The notes beneath the pieces were generated by a model that was not told the origin of the DNA, searched no databases, and saw only the letters and a program-made list of their open reading frames with translations. A stretch of 64,000 bases of DNA from Hirudinaria manillensis. Its lineage: Eukaryota > Annelida > Clitellata > Hirudinida > Hirudinidae. Numbering within the stretch: position 1 is the first letter of the stretch; the number at the start of each line of letters is the position of its first letter. The translations under genes were made by a program, and so were the position numbers. Positions 12,696 through 27,182 of this stretch are shown here, piece by piece. The DNA lies in the NCBI GenBank assembly GCA_034509925.1, contig CM067530.1, positions 6,382,001 to 6,446,000 on the forward strand, in the 5' to 3' direction.

Positions 12696-14778
12696 ATGGA
12701 ACCAATGAAGATTTGCGCGATATTGCCTGCTGCCGGTTTGGGCACTCGCATGGAAACGAATCCCGAAAAGCAATTTTATCCAGTTTTAAATAGACCTATT
12801 TTGAGCTACACAATTTCCGCGTTCGAACAGTTAGTGGATTTCATTGTAGGGTGTTAACGTAATTTCACTCACCTTTTCATTTAAATTACTAAACTTTACA
12901 CTTATTTCCTCATCTGAGGAACATTTAATTCCAATTCATCTCAACAGGCTGGATGAGGTTGCATCCATCATAGTTGTTGTAGCAGAAGAAAGATGGGAAG
13001 AAATAATGGGCATTGTTGAAAAGTTTGAACACAAAAAAGTCTCTGTTGCAATTGGTTTGGATTCGAGACACAAATCTATTCTTGCAGGGTTGAAAATGGC
13101 AGAATCATGTTGGTTCTACATCAGTTGAAGATTAAATTTGATTTATTTCCACTCTGTCTTTTCTTTTCCAGTATTGTCTGATGAATTAGACATCATCATA
13201 GTTCATGATGCAGTCAGGCCCTTAGTAGAAAGAGAAGATATAATTAGAGTTGCAAATGCTGCAAGAATATATGGGGTTGCTTAGCCTTTCCATCATTGTA
13301 AATAGCAAGAAATCTATTTAATCTTGACAATGCAATTTCTTATATGTTTGGAATATTTTGAGATATAACCAGTTCAAAATTTCTAATAGTTATGTTTTGA
13401 TGGTAATATAGGTTGCTGGTATTAGTAGACCTCTGGTGTCTACTATTTTAGAAGTTGATGAAGATAAGTTTCTAAGAAAATCATTGATTCGTAATGATCA
13501 CTTAGCAAGTGAAACACCTCAAGCATTCCAATACAGGCTACTCTGCAAGTCTTATGAAAAGGTGTTCATTTAGGCTTATATTTTTTTAATGCGATTGGCC
13601 AATTATACCATATTAATGCAATGTAAACTAGAAAATTCATGAATGTTTATCATGTTTGGTATTATTTGTAAAACATGAATGCTGAAATTTGTTAGAATGT
13701 TTCTTTTGAAATATTTATAGTCAACTTGAGAGGCATGTTTCTACATAAACTTACATAAACATAGTAGTAAATTGGGTAAATGATAAAAATCTGAATAATT
13801 AATCCATTAGTGTACACAAGATGAGCTGGATCAGGGTACAGAATGCCTTCAGTTGCTTCACAAGCATGCTGGAATCAGAGCCAAGCTTTTGGATGGATTT
13901 GACAATTTGCAAAAGGTGACAATTGTTGATTTGCTTTGTATATCAAAATTCATAAATGCATTTTTGACAGATTACTTACAAAAATGATCTTGGCAGCATT
14001 GAGCAACAAATAAGAAGTGAGTAATTTTTCAGCCGCCATTTCTTGTGACCATACACGACTTCTGATTTAAACATGACTTAAGATGGCCAGTGGAAAAAAC
14101 CAGTGGCTATATTCCATGAACCAGTTGACTACAGCCTAGTTGAATTGTTTGAGAAAAGTATGCCTTTGCCAAATACAGTAAGTGGTAATACAGTAAGCAC
14201 ATGTTTCTATTGTTGATTGTAATTGATAACATTTCTGTTTGGAGGCTTATTCAATTGTGAGCTATCATCAAAAGTTGGTGGACAAACTTCCTAAAGAAAC
14301 AGGGACATTCCTTTTTGTGAAGCAGATCTTTCACATTTCATTAGGAATAACCGAAAGATTTTCCCAATGCAAAAAGGACTGCCACAAGCAGTTGCAGAGC
14401 ATTAATTTTGAAGGAAGTTTCATTGAAAATCATGTTTATGAGATCTTTGATCTCATCCACAACCTCGTCAGCAAGAAAAGTTTCATTCACAAGAGGATGT
14501 GTCTTGTATTTCTGTATCCTGACACAAGCACTGTCCCATTGGTATATGCTACAAAAATGCTTAACCATCTAATTAAGCAGAACCATGGAGATGATTGCAA
14601 TGTATCCATTTGTTCTGTTATGTTTCTGGTAAGATTCTAGTAACATCATCTTGTCTCAAAAGTTGTATGCCCAATCCATTGATGTGTATTGCAGGATGAT
14701 AAGTTGGCCGCAGGAGATATGACTTTATTTTTGAAAGATCTTCACTTCATGAATCCTGGAACTTGTCGGTTCTATTAA
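12696..14778 (+). CDS. CRPPA: CRPPA/ISPD, CDP-L-ribitol pyrophosphorylase
   Basis: Makes CDP-ribitol from CTP and ribitol 5-phosphate, the donor used by fukutin-type transferases for alpha-dystroglycan glycans; cytosolic. Nine exons join in phase into 420 aa: 12696-12829, 12948-13108, 13172-13275, 13412-13561, 13811-13915, 13971-14016, 14083-14177, 14245-14628, 14695-14778. The N-terminal IspD-like fold shows the nucleotide loop LPAAGLGTRM, then K of NPEKQFYP, the SRHKSIL segment, IVHDAVRPLVE, and SETPQAF/GTECLQLL. The C-terminal part (about residues 255-420) matches the extra domain of animal ISPD and is absent from bacterial IspD, which argues against a plastid or bacterial origin. It is transcribed toward the minus-strand gene at 16476-15721, so the two are convergent. 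Confidence 0.92.
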
Positions 14779-15720
14779 ATTCTACATGGCACGCTCTTAA
14801 TTTATCTATTTATTGCATTGACAATTTTAGCTTCATCCTTATTACAATAACAATCACCAATCTCAGGCAGCTGTTTTTAAGTTTTATAGTTTCAATGTTT
14901 TTGTGTCTCAAGTCAAACATTTCGTGATTAAAGCAAGATTGTAATTGGTCAATTACATTACTAACCAAAGTTTAAAATAATTGACTTGCATAAGTAAACC
15001 AGATAAATTATATACTGACTACAATGACAAATATTTTAAGATTTGCATCAATGTAGAGCAGGGAACCTTTTTATTTTTGAGGAGTTTTATATATAAAAGC
15101 AAAAAAGGACAAAATCGAGCCTTCATCAAGATATACTAATAAAAAGGGCCAACCTAAGGAAGTCTTTGCTTCCATTATCAGACCGACTCCAAATAAAAAT
15201 TCAGGATGAATTCCTATATTATTAGACATATTACTCATAATATGAAATATGCTACAAAATAAATGTTAATCTATTACAACTCCAAGATAACTAATGTTGT
15301 CAATAATTCAGGAAAACATCACTTATGAAAAGATAATAATTACAGATGATAACCTTTTTACAAGAATGGAAAGTGGCAAAATTGAACCTGTTTACATTCA
15401 GAAATAACAAATTACTAATGTGAATTAACTCATCATCAAGTAATTTAACAATATGCTAATATCACTTCCAGAAATACATACAGTAATGTCATCAGCATTT
15501 TGATAACGTTTTAAACAGATCTGATGAACATCAAAAATCATCCAAAATATAAAAAATAAGATGGAATCCTGAAGGTTTTCTAGGATTTGCTCAATGATTT
15601 TTGAATGAATGATAATGATGTACTTGAAAGCAATGTCCACTTATTGTGAAATTAATAATGCTTGGAATTTTATGGAGTTGGAAGATTGTTTTTCATCACA
15701 AGATCAGAGCTTTAATCAAA
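14779..15720. other. Convergent 3' region between CRPPA and the 2H phosphoesterase gene
   Basis: AT-rich non-coding sequence that should contain the 3' untranslated regions of both flanking genes. A 71-codon minus-strand frame at 15425-15640 has low-complexity hydrophobic content and no family resemblance. Confidence 0.5.
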
Positions 15721-16476
15721 TTAGAGCAATTTAACTCTGTGCCTGACTTCAAAGGGGGTCTCAAAGTTTTGTCTACTTATAATACAAATTTCATTCACAG
15801 TGAACTTCATTGTTTCCCAGGAATCTCCAATTGAACTTTTCGCAATTTCAATATCCTTTCGACTAATTTGACCCAAAGACAGATGAGGTTTAAATCTACT
15901 TCCTGATATTTTGCTAAGATCATCAAAGTCTGGGAATTCCTCTTCTAAAAGTTTCTGAAGCTTTAGGAGGTCAGCATTTTCATTACCTGTGATCATTTGA
16001 GAATGTTATAATAAATCAAGGTTATTCTTTAAAACAAAAATTATTTAACTCATAAATCAAACATCAAATATGAACCTTCTTTATTAAGTGGCATGAGCCA
16101 CAAAGTGCAGTGTGATTTGTGCTCAAAATAATTTAGGGAATCTCCAGTAAACACGACTTCAAATGAGTTAAACTGATTCCTTTTCACTAGGTCCTCCATC
16201 TTTCCAGCAGCATAGCTAAAGTTTGTGTTATTTCGGTCGTCTTCAACGAATGGATATAAGAGATTAATGTGTGGCATCCATCTCTCGAATGACTTATCGT
16301 GCACACTGAAAATAGTTTAACTTGTGTAACGAACTAAGCAATCAACTGAACTGTGATGCCTCATATATAATTAATTATCTAATTAACCTTCTTATCTTCT
16401 GTATCTGCGGCCAAATTTCTTTAGGAGGTATTATTACAACAGAACTTTTGTTCGATTTCTTAGGCCCAACTTCCAT
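15721..16476 (-). CDS. 2H phosphoesterase, AKAP7/LENG9-like
   Basis: Member of the 2H phosphoesterase (RNA ligase / cyclic phosphodiesterase) superfamily, closest in my reading to the AKAP7-NLS/LENG9 group. Three minus-strand exons join in phase into 194 aa: 16476-16388, 16305-16076 and 15986-15721. The two catalytic HxS/T-type motifs are PHINLLYPF (His-Ile-Asn, first motif) and PHLSLGQI (His-Leu-Ser, second motif), about 95 residues apart, as usual. The first motif has Asn where many relatives have Thr or Ser. There is no zinc finger or RWD domain in this copy, so it is a bare catalytic module. Its substrate cannot be deduced; related proteins act on 2',5'- or cyclic phosphates of RNA or nucleotides. 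Confidence 0.8.
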
Positions 16477-18201
16477 TTTAGCAAAAGGTCCCGCTTAAAA
16501 CCACTGCCCCTGCAATATGATAATAGATTGCACAACATTTGTTGTCTTCACACTCGAGGGGCGTATTTATATCCTAAAGCCAGAAATTTAGTCTTAGGAA
16601 AATATGACGAGAAAATAAGGACAATTTAAACAAAAATGACAAGCAAATTTGTGAAGGGGTCATGATTTACGTTATTATCATTGTCTTTTTTTTTTACATT
16701 TTTACCTTTGCTATAGAATAGGGAGCTTTGAAAATATCTCATAAATATTGTTTCTCTCAACTGGAGCATGATAGAAATGTGTTAGTTGGACTTCAATTCA
16801 TCAAATTAGCTAAAAACCCTCTAATGATCAATGGTTTGACAGAATTGTGTAATTCTAATTACGTAAAAGCGACGCACAGAAACTAACTGTCATTTATTTA
16901 TTTTTTTCTAAAATTCAAACCAACCGATTTTGATTTTGGGCACTTTGACCCAAGGACGCAAACCTAAACATTAAGGATGTATGTCCTATGATATCCAAAA
17001 ATTGAAAAATAACCGGTCATAACATTGCTTCCTTTCTTAAAAATTGCAAGAAAAGGTAATATGCAGAATGCACATTCCAGATACAAACTATTATTACATT
17101 TGTTTCAAATGATTTTATTATTTCGGTGAAATTTTTGTTTTTGTTATCAACTAGGTATGTTATAAACGCATATGGCATAGCCTTACCAAAAAATGACAGT
17201 GATTTGTTCCCATGCATTGACCACATTAATCATTCACTGAATATATTTGATTTTGTAAATGAGATCAAAAAGTTGAATCCAAGTCTCAGAATCGATATTT
17301 CTAAAACAGTTTGGAAAATAAACTCGACAAATATTCGTTAAAATGAAATTCATTGCAAGTGGATTTAAGCCGCCCTTTGAGGTCCAATTCGACCCTTTGA
17401 GGTCCTAGCAAAACATATAAATAAATAAAACATAATAAGATGCTCCATGGTCTTAGAATAAATTCTTGATACATTCAGACAAGCCAGACTTAACTGCGAA
17501 GTGATTTTTCAACATATTCTTGAGAAAAAGTAGCGAATTTCCAGTAAACTTGAGTTGTTGAAAAAGGCGCTGGATAGGCGATATAGTAAATGCATACTTG
17601 TTCATAAAACTAGGAATGCGTTGATATACAAACCATTTGATCGAAACTAATCGCCAAATCTGTCACATATTAATTGGATTCAGTTTTGATTGTCAGGCAT
17701 TTAGGGATTTAAAAATAATTTTAAAACGTTTTCTGGTTATATTCTGAATAATATGAGTCAAATTTTTTAATAGTAACTTTTCTATTATTTGAAAATGATG
17801 TTATGTAAGAACGAAATTATTATCGTTTAATTTTAACTACAAATATGAAATATCATTCAAGAAATTTTGAGCTTCAAACACAATAAATCATGTGATTCAT
17901 ACAGCACTGATGCGATCTATTAAACGATGTAATTAAATTTAAATTTGATCGTATTTAGCAGCAGCTAATGACGTTTCACGAGTGACAATTATTTCCCAGG
18001 CACGCCTGACTATTGCGTCTCTAAATTATTTTCACTGTGCGAGCCGATTATTCCATTTTCATGGCCATTCCATGCTTAATTTCCTGTACGACCCAGTTCA
18101 AAAAATAGGTTATTCGATAACAGCCCTTGTTTTGATCAACAAGTTAAGGAAAACGTAATAGAATTAGATTCCATTATTTGTTTCTAAAAATAGGTTCAGC
18201 A
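16477..18201. other. Intergenic DNA
   Basis: No gene supported. A 71-codon frame at 17126-17341 (+) has reasonable amino-acid content but overlaps an open frame on the other strand and matches no family known to me. Confidence 0.4.
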
Positions 18202-21200
18202 ATGGGAGGAGCCAAAGGTAAGTGACATCCTTTCGACCAATAACGTAACCGATTCTATTTAGAAGATCCTGATGTTTGAATTCATGGCAACGCACAACGT
18301 GGAAAATCATGTGGTGGAGTTGCGCCGTTTTGTGCTTTGTCCAGTCTCAGGAATTCCAAGCGACTTGCTTGCCGGTTAAATAGATTATCAAAAGTCGGAC
18401 AATTAGGGTATGCCTGTTTCTTAGCTCTTTTAGGTGACATCAGTGGCTTTTAATAAATCTGTCGTCAGATATTTTTGAGAATCCTAGATTTATGATAAGA
18501 ACCGACAAAAGTTGATTGGAGTACGTGGAATCTCAGTATTAAAACTGAAATATTACTCAAAATATAGGAAATACAAATACATTGACGGAGAAATTGTTAG
18601 GATCGTTCATGGCAGTTCAGTCGAGGATTTTTTTGGACAGATTACTTGAAGATCCACTAGGAGAAGTTGACCGATCTCAGGGTTGTATTTCTGATTCCTG
18701 TGCGTCCTACGATTGGTCGTAAGTAATTCAAGTTACCTGGAAATGTACTTATTAAGTTTTTATTGCATGTGATGTTTGGTGCTATTTTGAGAGGTTTACA
18801 TTTGCTTGGAAATTATATTCAGGTCTCGTATTGCTGCCATTTAGGGATTCTAAGGTTAAATTTGAAATCATTATTTGATGTGAACGTAGAATAGTTTCAA
18901 TTTAGAATGGTAGAAACGACTCTGATGTCTGATAGATTATTAATAAACGGTGATTTTATAAAAAAAAAATTCAATGGGGGACGCGTGCACATGTTCTACT
19001 TGCGCTATTTCTTACATTTCAAGTTTTTTGTTCAATGACAAACATATCAGAATAAACGAACTTAAAAATAGAATTGGAAATACCGCTGAATTTAACGTCT
19101 CTTTCGAAATAGTTAAGTGGTTATATACTTAGTTAGCTCGCCCTTAGTGGTCTTATTTGTGACATATTAAATAAGGTCACACGGCTTTATTCGGTAACCG
19201 AAATCTTGAGAAGGAGGCCAGGAAAGGGGGTCAGTTTGAAAAGGGGAACGGTTTAAGTGGACCAATTCTTTGAGTCCGCCGTAAGAGGACCAGTTTTTAA
19301 CTATCTTAATGCTTGCTTGATATTATTCGTTGTTGTCATCGTTTCGGTTCGTTGAATATTTGCATAATATGACCAACCAAATCCGGTAAATGTTAATTTT
19401 TTTTTTTAAATTTGTGAAATTGCTTTCTGTGTAAAACATCTGTGTAGAACAAATTACGTTTTAAAGGATAAATTTCCGTGGAGTGTTTTGCGGGCAATAA
19501 TTTAAAAAGACGATAATTTCTGTACATTTGAATATCTAGATCAGCTCTTTTTTTGGTGGTCCATTTAAAATATTTTAATTTCTGGTTAAACTAATCGAAG
19601 ATTACTTAGAATTACGGGTGATGAAATCGCACCACCGTTATAATGAGGCTGGAAATGAAAATTATTTGTCACCAGTCCTTGTTTATGTATCAGCCGGCAA
19701 TGCAGTCCTCTCGACGTAGACGATAAAAGTTCGTAGTGCGATTAATTGTATGTCTCATCGGGTTCCGACCGATAATAAGTACAAGTGTGTCATTGAACAG
19801 CTTTGAAGCAGACGACTGCTTTCAACGAACATTCCTTCCACGGTCCATTACATCAATTCTTCCAAATCAGTTGATAGTAATCAGTTGACAGTAATGAAGT
19901 AACGGTTAAATCTCAGATTTTATTGTCAACGGTCGTTGGTCTAGATAGATTTATGATCGATTATTGAGGGAGGTTTCGGGAAGGTTATTCGGGAATATTT
20001 GAAATAGACGGGTATTTTGGAGTTATTTCCAATTTAAAACGATCCAAGCAAAGTAGAACTGCCCACTGTTTCCATAACTTCCATGAGTTTGCCTTGAGAA
20101 TTTGTAACCCCGCCTTTCTCATCCATCCGCTTCCACGATTGGTTCTTATTATTTATTCGAGCAAGTATTTCGTCCACAGTCATTGTAAAAGTAACGTTAA
20201 TTTAATCATCATCGTCATCGTCTTCTCATGTTTCGAATGTCTACTCTGCTCTTCACGACTTAGTAACTATTATTTATTATTTTTTAACACTTATCATTTA
20301 TAATCATGTTAGCAGAAATATCTTCCAAAGGTGGAAATAATTTCAATGTTCGAGTGTTTACAAAAGTTCCAAAATATTTCACTTTTTACTTCAAACTTTT
20401 ACAATCCCCGATGAAATTCGTTGAAAATCGTTGCAATCGATCGTTTTGCTGGAATCAATTCATAATTGGAAAGATCCAAATGAGGAAGTTCAGATTGTGA
20501 CGTGAGGGGGTTCAAACTCGGAGAAGTTTACATGGTGGGCAAAATGTGTTTGAATATATGCCTTCCCCCTGTCTTAAGAAATATTGTTCCTTCGATTCCA
20601 CCTGGAGGGGGTTTGGTCAACACCATTCGGAGCCCCCAGATCCGCTATGGTGTTCAGGCAGAAATGATTATAAATACTAAAGACATGTGGAATGCTTCAT
20701 GTTTACGAAATGACTTCATTGAGTTACTTTGAAGATAATTGCTGAAGCTTTTATTTCACTTCCTGAGTTATTTATATCCAAGAAACCTCATTGGTTCAGC
20801 AACATAAAGTTGAGACAGTGGTTCAAAGGCCACCAATGAACCTGTCACTTTCAAGCTTAATGAAAACTTTATTATTTTGACGTTGTCTTGGTTAAAGATG
20901 TAACTTAAAATAAACTTCGATCAGAGATTTCAAGGTATTAAATGTGAAAATAACTAAATAAATCCGAAATTTATTGCTTAGGAATAAGTAGTTTGCACAC
21001 ATCATTATTAAAGACTTGAGGGACCAGTCGTAAAATATGTTCGAATGAGGAATGAAAGACTATAGAGCCAAAGCGGACTTTAGTGGACAAGTTGTTGTCA
21101 AAAATTAGCAATGTTTAATCTCTTATTATCTCTTATTATGATCTCTTATCTCATATTACCTATCAAATGTTATCAACGATGACTCATTTTCACCAGTAAT

Positions 21201-21839
21201 CTTTAAGTCCTCATAAATATTCATGGCCTCAGAAACTTTCCACGACTCCGAAATAATGGCGAATATGAATAACATCACTGTCCACGATAAATACTGAATA
21301 TGTATTAATATTATAATGGGATTGAGTAATGGTTTATGTTAATTGTTAGGTCGGCATGCCTAATAGGAAGGAGGTTGGCTGTGATCGGCGATGACTTGAA
21401 TGATGAATATTCATCAGAACTGACCAGGGTCTTTAGGCAGATGGGCCTTGGCTTCAGTTCATCTTCTCTCAGGTGGCTGAGGTCGGTTTCATCTTGTCAT
21501 CATCATAGTCGTCTTCGTTTTCTCCATCATCATCATCATCGTCGTCGTCGTCGTCATCATCGTCATCATCATCATCGTCAACAGTTCATCAGTTGCATTA
21601 GTTTATATAACAACATCACATGTAATATTTGTTTTACATTTCACATCTTTTATATTCCACTCAGCAAAAACATCTTAAGTTGGAAAAGAGCCGCGACCGT
21701 GCTAATCCTCGGATGTCACGCTGCATTCCACTTGTCGGGAGTCCAGGGAAGAGAAATGGTTAGAAACGTCGCGCATTTTCTCCTCCAGTCATTCTTCAGG
21801 AGTTGTTCAATCAGTCGTGGCGTGTGGTCGGGCACCTGA
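18202..21839 (+). CDS. BAK-like Bcl-2 family effector
   Basis: Predicted apoptosis regulator of the BAK/BAX type, which permeabilises the mitochondrial outer membrane. Four exons join in phase: 18202-18217, 18568-18718, 21350-21472 (or 21481) and 21665-21839, giving 154 or 157 aa (human BAK is 211). Exon 2 gives an amphipathic helix like alpha-1. Exon 3 holds a clear BH3 motif, IGRRLAVIGDDLN, close to the BAK version. Exon 4 starts with ILSWKRAATVL, in the place of BH1 NWGRVVALL, and runs into a BH2-like SISRGVW just before the stop. Intron 2 is 2.6 kb. I found no C-terminal membrane anchor; either the last exon was missed (possible donors lie around 21821-21828) or this is a tail-less form. 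The call rests mainly on BH3 plus the following helix order. Confidence 0.68.
18719..21349 (+). other. Long intron 2 of the BAK-like gene
   Basis: Holds several 64-76 codon open frames between 20094 and 20732 that I cannot assign and that look like chance frames. No transposon protein is visible. Confidence 0.4.
21517..21592 (+). repeat. CAT/CGT trinucleotide repeat in an intron
   Basis: A run of cat and cgt triplets in intron 3 of the BAK-like gene. Translated in frame with exon 3 it gives a spurious histidine/arginine tract. Confidence 0.85.
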
Positions 21840-24800
21840 AGAATTTACGCTTGAGTTGTTACCTGATCGTCGATCGGTCAAAACCCCGAAATCTCCTCGC
21901 CAAGTGCCTGAAATGTGTTTTTGTGTGACCTATCTTTTATGTTATTTTCATGACGTTATTTGTTGACATCTCAATGGAAACAGTGGCAGTACATTGATGT
22001 TACGAAGTTCGAGCATGTTTGTAAGAAGTCCACGTTGTTTAATCTTTGTTTCAGAAGCTGTGTGATTGCATCTCGGACAGCCGCGATTGTTTCTCTTTTG
22101 AACTGTTGCGGCACTCAATTCTGTTCCAATTCTATGTTATTTCAATGTTTTTTTGTTTTTGTTTCGACGTACATGAAGAATCTGATGAATAAAAATGAAG
22201 TCTCGAAGTTTTACTGTTGATCTTTGAAAATGTGAATTTATCTTTCTAAGTCCTCCTTTAATTTTTGTGTCAACATTGATAATTTTTTCGATGCTGACGG
22301 TGCCGATAACGAAGAACTGGTGACAACAAATCTAAAATAAGAAGAGGAAGATGTCGGCGATTCTGATGGTGCAGATTGGAAAGTAACTGATTAATGACTT
22401 TTCTTTACAAATTCGTGGGATTCTTCTTCTTAACAATTTCCTTGACAGTAGCTCAACTTGGCCGATTGAAAGCCACTTCAATTCATGATTTAGGCTCTCA
22501 ATTGACTTGGTGACTGACATTTTGAATAATTAACTCAGACATGGACTATCATCAGGACGAGTGAATTCTAATTAACTTTAATGAGGGTTGTTAATATCGC
22601 GATATCGGTGTCCATGCATTCCGATGACTTTACTTCAGTTGCTAACGACATTCGATTACCTTTTTCGGGATTTAAAAAAAACCCCACTAAGCAACACATA
22701 TGGAGAATATTTGTCTTCAATCTTTCTTATATTTTATTTCTGGTCACCAGCTGACAGTTCAGAAAATCTTTTAAGAAAGAATGTGCGTAAGCAATGCATC
22801 CCAGTAAGTCAATAGTGATGTGAATATTTTGGATATATTGGCAGGAGAGGAAACTAATAGAAGATTAAAGATACTCAACTTAGCGGTTATTTGGACCAAT
22901 CGAATGTTTCGTTTGGAGATATTATGCAATGCATAATAATAATTACAGTAATGCAGTAATAATAATTATTATTTTATTATAGATAGTATATAATATAGTA
23001 ATGCCAATGCTCTTTTTCTAGAAAAAAAAAGTGTCGGATTTCATGTTTGTTAGTTTTATCGACACCAAATTGGATAAATTTAACTTTGCAAGCGATGTTA
23101 AATCGGGAAGATTTTTGAGACAAATAATTTTGAATCAAATATTATAATATTTATAATATTATAAACGGTTATTAATAATAGTAACTGCAAATAATAAAAA
23201 AACTACATATAAGACGTTACATAGTTAAACAATCTTATTGGTACCTCCATAAATATTATTATTTTAATTAATATTAATTAATTAATGTTATATTATATTA
23301 ATATATTGCAATTCAAACTTCATACGCAGGACTTATTGTTGATTATTATTACATAAAGGTGAAACTACTTACAAAGTAACTTAAAACTTAATAAATTTTT
23401 AGGTGTCGGGAAGTCATTCTGCCAGAAAACACATACTTGCTGATGCCCTTGACTTATTTAACGAAAGCTATAATACAAAGAATATAAACAAAAAAATATA
23501 TATCGAAGAAATATTATAGAATCTGTAACGGTTGGCCGATCATTACAAATGTCTTTTATATCTTATATCCTTGTATATGGATATCAAGATACAAACCACG
23601 TTATACAAATACAATAAAGTGATGCTTGGTTGCATATGTTGATCGCCATGACCTTAAATTTTATTAGGAATCGAAAAGTATATAATAAAATTTCAGCTGG
23701 ACAAATCTTGCACCCAGAAAGGAAGAGATAGTTAGATAGAAAGTGAGAGAGTACAATTTTCAGTGTAGAGAAAATCAGACATCGTAGAAGGAGCTAATAG
23801 ATTTAAGTTACTGATAGATCTTTCTTTGGAGTAACCGTCTTTAAATAAGTACCCACATAAAATAATTATAAAGCAATTATATTCAGTCCTCAAAATAGAT
23901 GCAATTTATCACAGAAATAAAGAAATTATTTTAAATGAATTGCATTTGAGGATTTCATCCAAGAATGTCAAACGAAATTTTTGAAATGCTGATATTCACG
24001 AAGTTAGCAAAATTAAAATAAAATGTATTTGCGCAATTGTGCACATAATACATCAATTAACAATGGCTTATTCGTTGTTTTAATAAAATTGTTTGGATTT
24101 CAGTGAATACCGTTTGAGTTCTTATCATTTACAAAGTACACAAGGAAAATATAATATTGAAATATGTCATTGAAATAGGTCATACTTTTAAAGAGTCTCC
24201 TTTCAACAAATATGATGCCTAACGATCATCGATCGATATAAATGTAGGAGAATTGTTTTTGAAGAACTAACAAGGGCAAGTCAATTGAAAGAGTAGATAG
24301 CACAGATGGTTGGCTATTTCATAGCAAAGTTGAGTGATTTCATTTAAATACTACGAATCTTAAGAGTTCGGCGAGATGTACTCACTGTACTCACATTTTT
24401 GAAATTTTTTTTAGTGCATTGAGTACACAAGTGGTCTCATTATGCCGCTGTGGTGAAATGAAATGCGAAGATTGATCAATTAAGCACCTGCCAATAAGTT
24501 CGAGTCGTATACTAATTGTTATTCATTCCATCGAAAGATCAGAAGCATCTTGAAGACATTTAAGTCGCAAACTCACAATTTCTTTATGTTAATAAAAAAC
24601 AATAATCATTTAAGTGTTGCAGCCAGCATCGAGTGTATCTTTTAGAGTCAAAACAATTTATAAAAATAACTTCAAGATCACGACAACGCACAGTACACTC
24701 ACTGAGAACGCGATCAAATAAGCCATTACTCTAAACTACATGGCAAGCGTGACCTTCAGACATACAGGACTGACAAAATGGCATTACTTCTCAATTGACG

Positions 24801-25115
24801 TACGTAATTGCCTAACTTTTTCACACGTTCTGGTTTGCTCCTGAAACCACCTAAAATCACGTGAAGCAAAAACTCTGAATCTAATTTGAACTTGTTTTTA
24901 TTGAGGATAAATCCATGTCTGAATATGTTCAGATACGACGAATCTTAAGTTGAAGGACTGTTTGGCTTTAAGGTCGTACAACGAAGAATTAGATGAGATC
25001 ACTTATATCGTTATCATAGACAATACTGCTTCATAAAATGTCACCGCTGTCAATTGTTTCGAACGTTGTAGTTGTGTACAACTCGATATTTAAATTGCTC
25101 GTCGACTCGTTGCTA
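21840..25115. other. AT-rich intergenic DNA
   Basis: About 3.3 kb with no supported gene. From 22900 to 23400 it is almost pure A/T with short direct and inverted TAATAT-type repeats. The 86-codon frame at 21960-22220 has an acceptor-like site at 22050 and a weakly hydrophobic end, but I could not join it in phase to the BAK-like gene. Confidence 0.45.

Positions 25116-27182
<2,067 letters not shown>

Noticed and set aside
20094-20732. Three consecutive small plus-strand frames
   Set aside because: Inside the long intron of the BAK-like gene, no family resemblance, no supported splice joins.
21482-21664. Histidine/arginine-rich reading frame through the CAT/CGT repeat
   Set aside because: It is the intron between the BH3 exon and the next exon read through; splice sites on both sides keep the frame without it.
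22900-23400. Possible replication origin or matrix-attachment region in very AT-rich DNA
   Set aside because: Base composition alone is not evidence of function.
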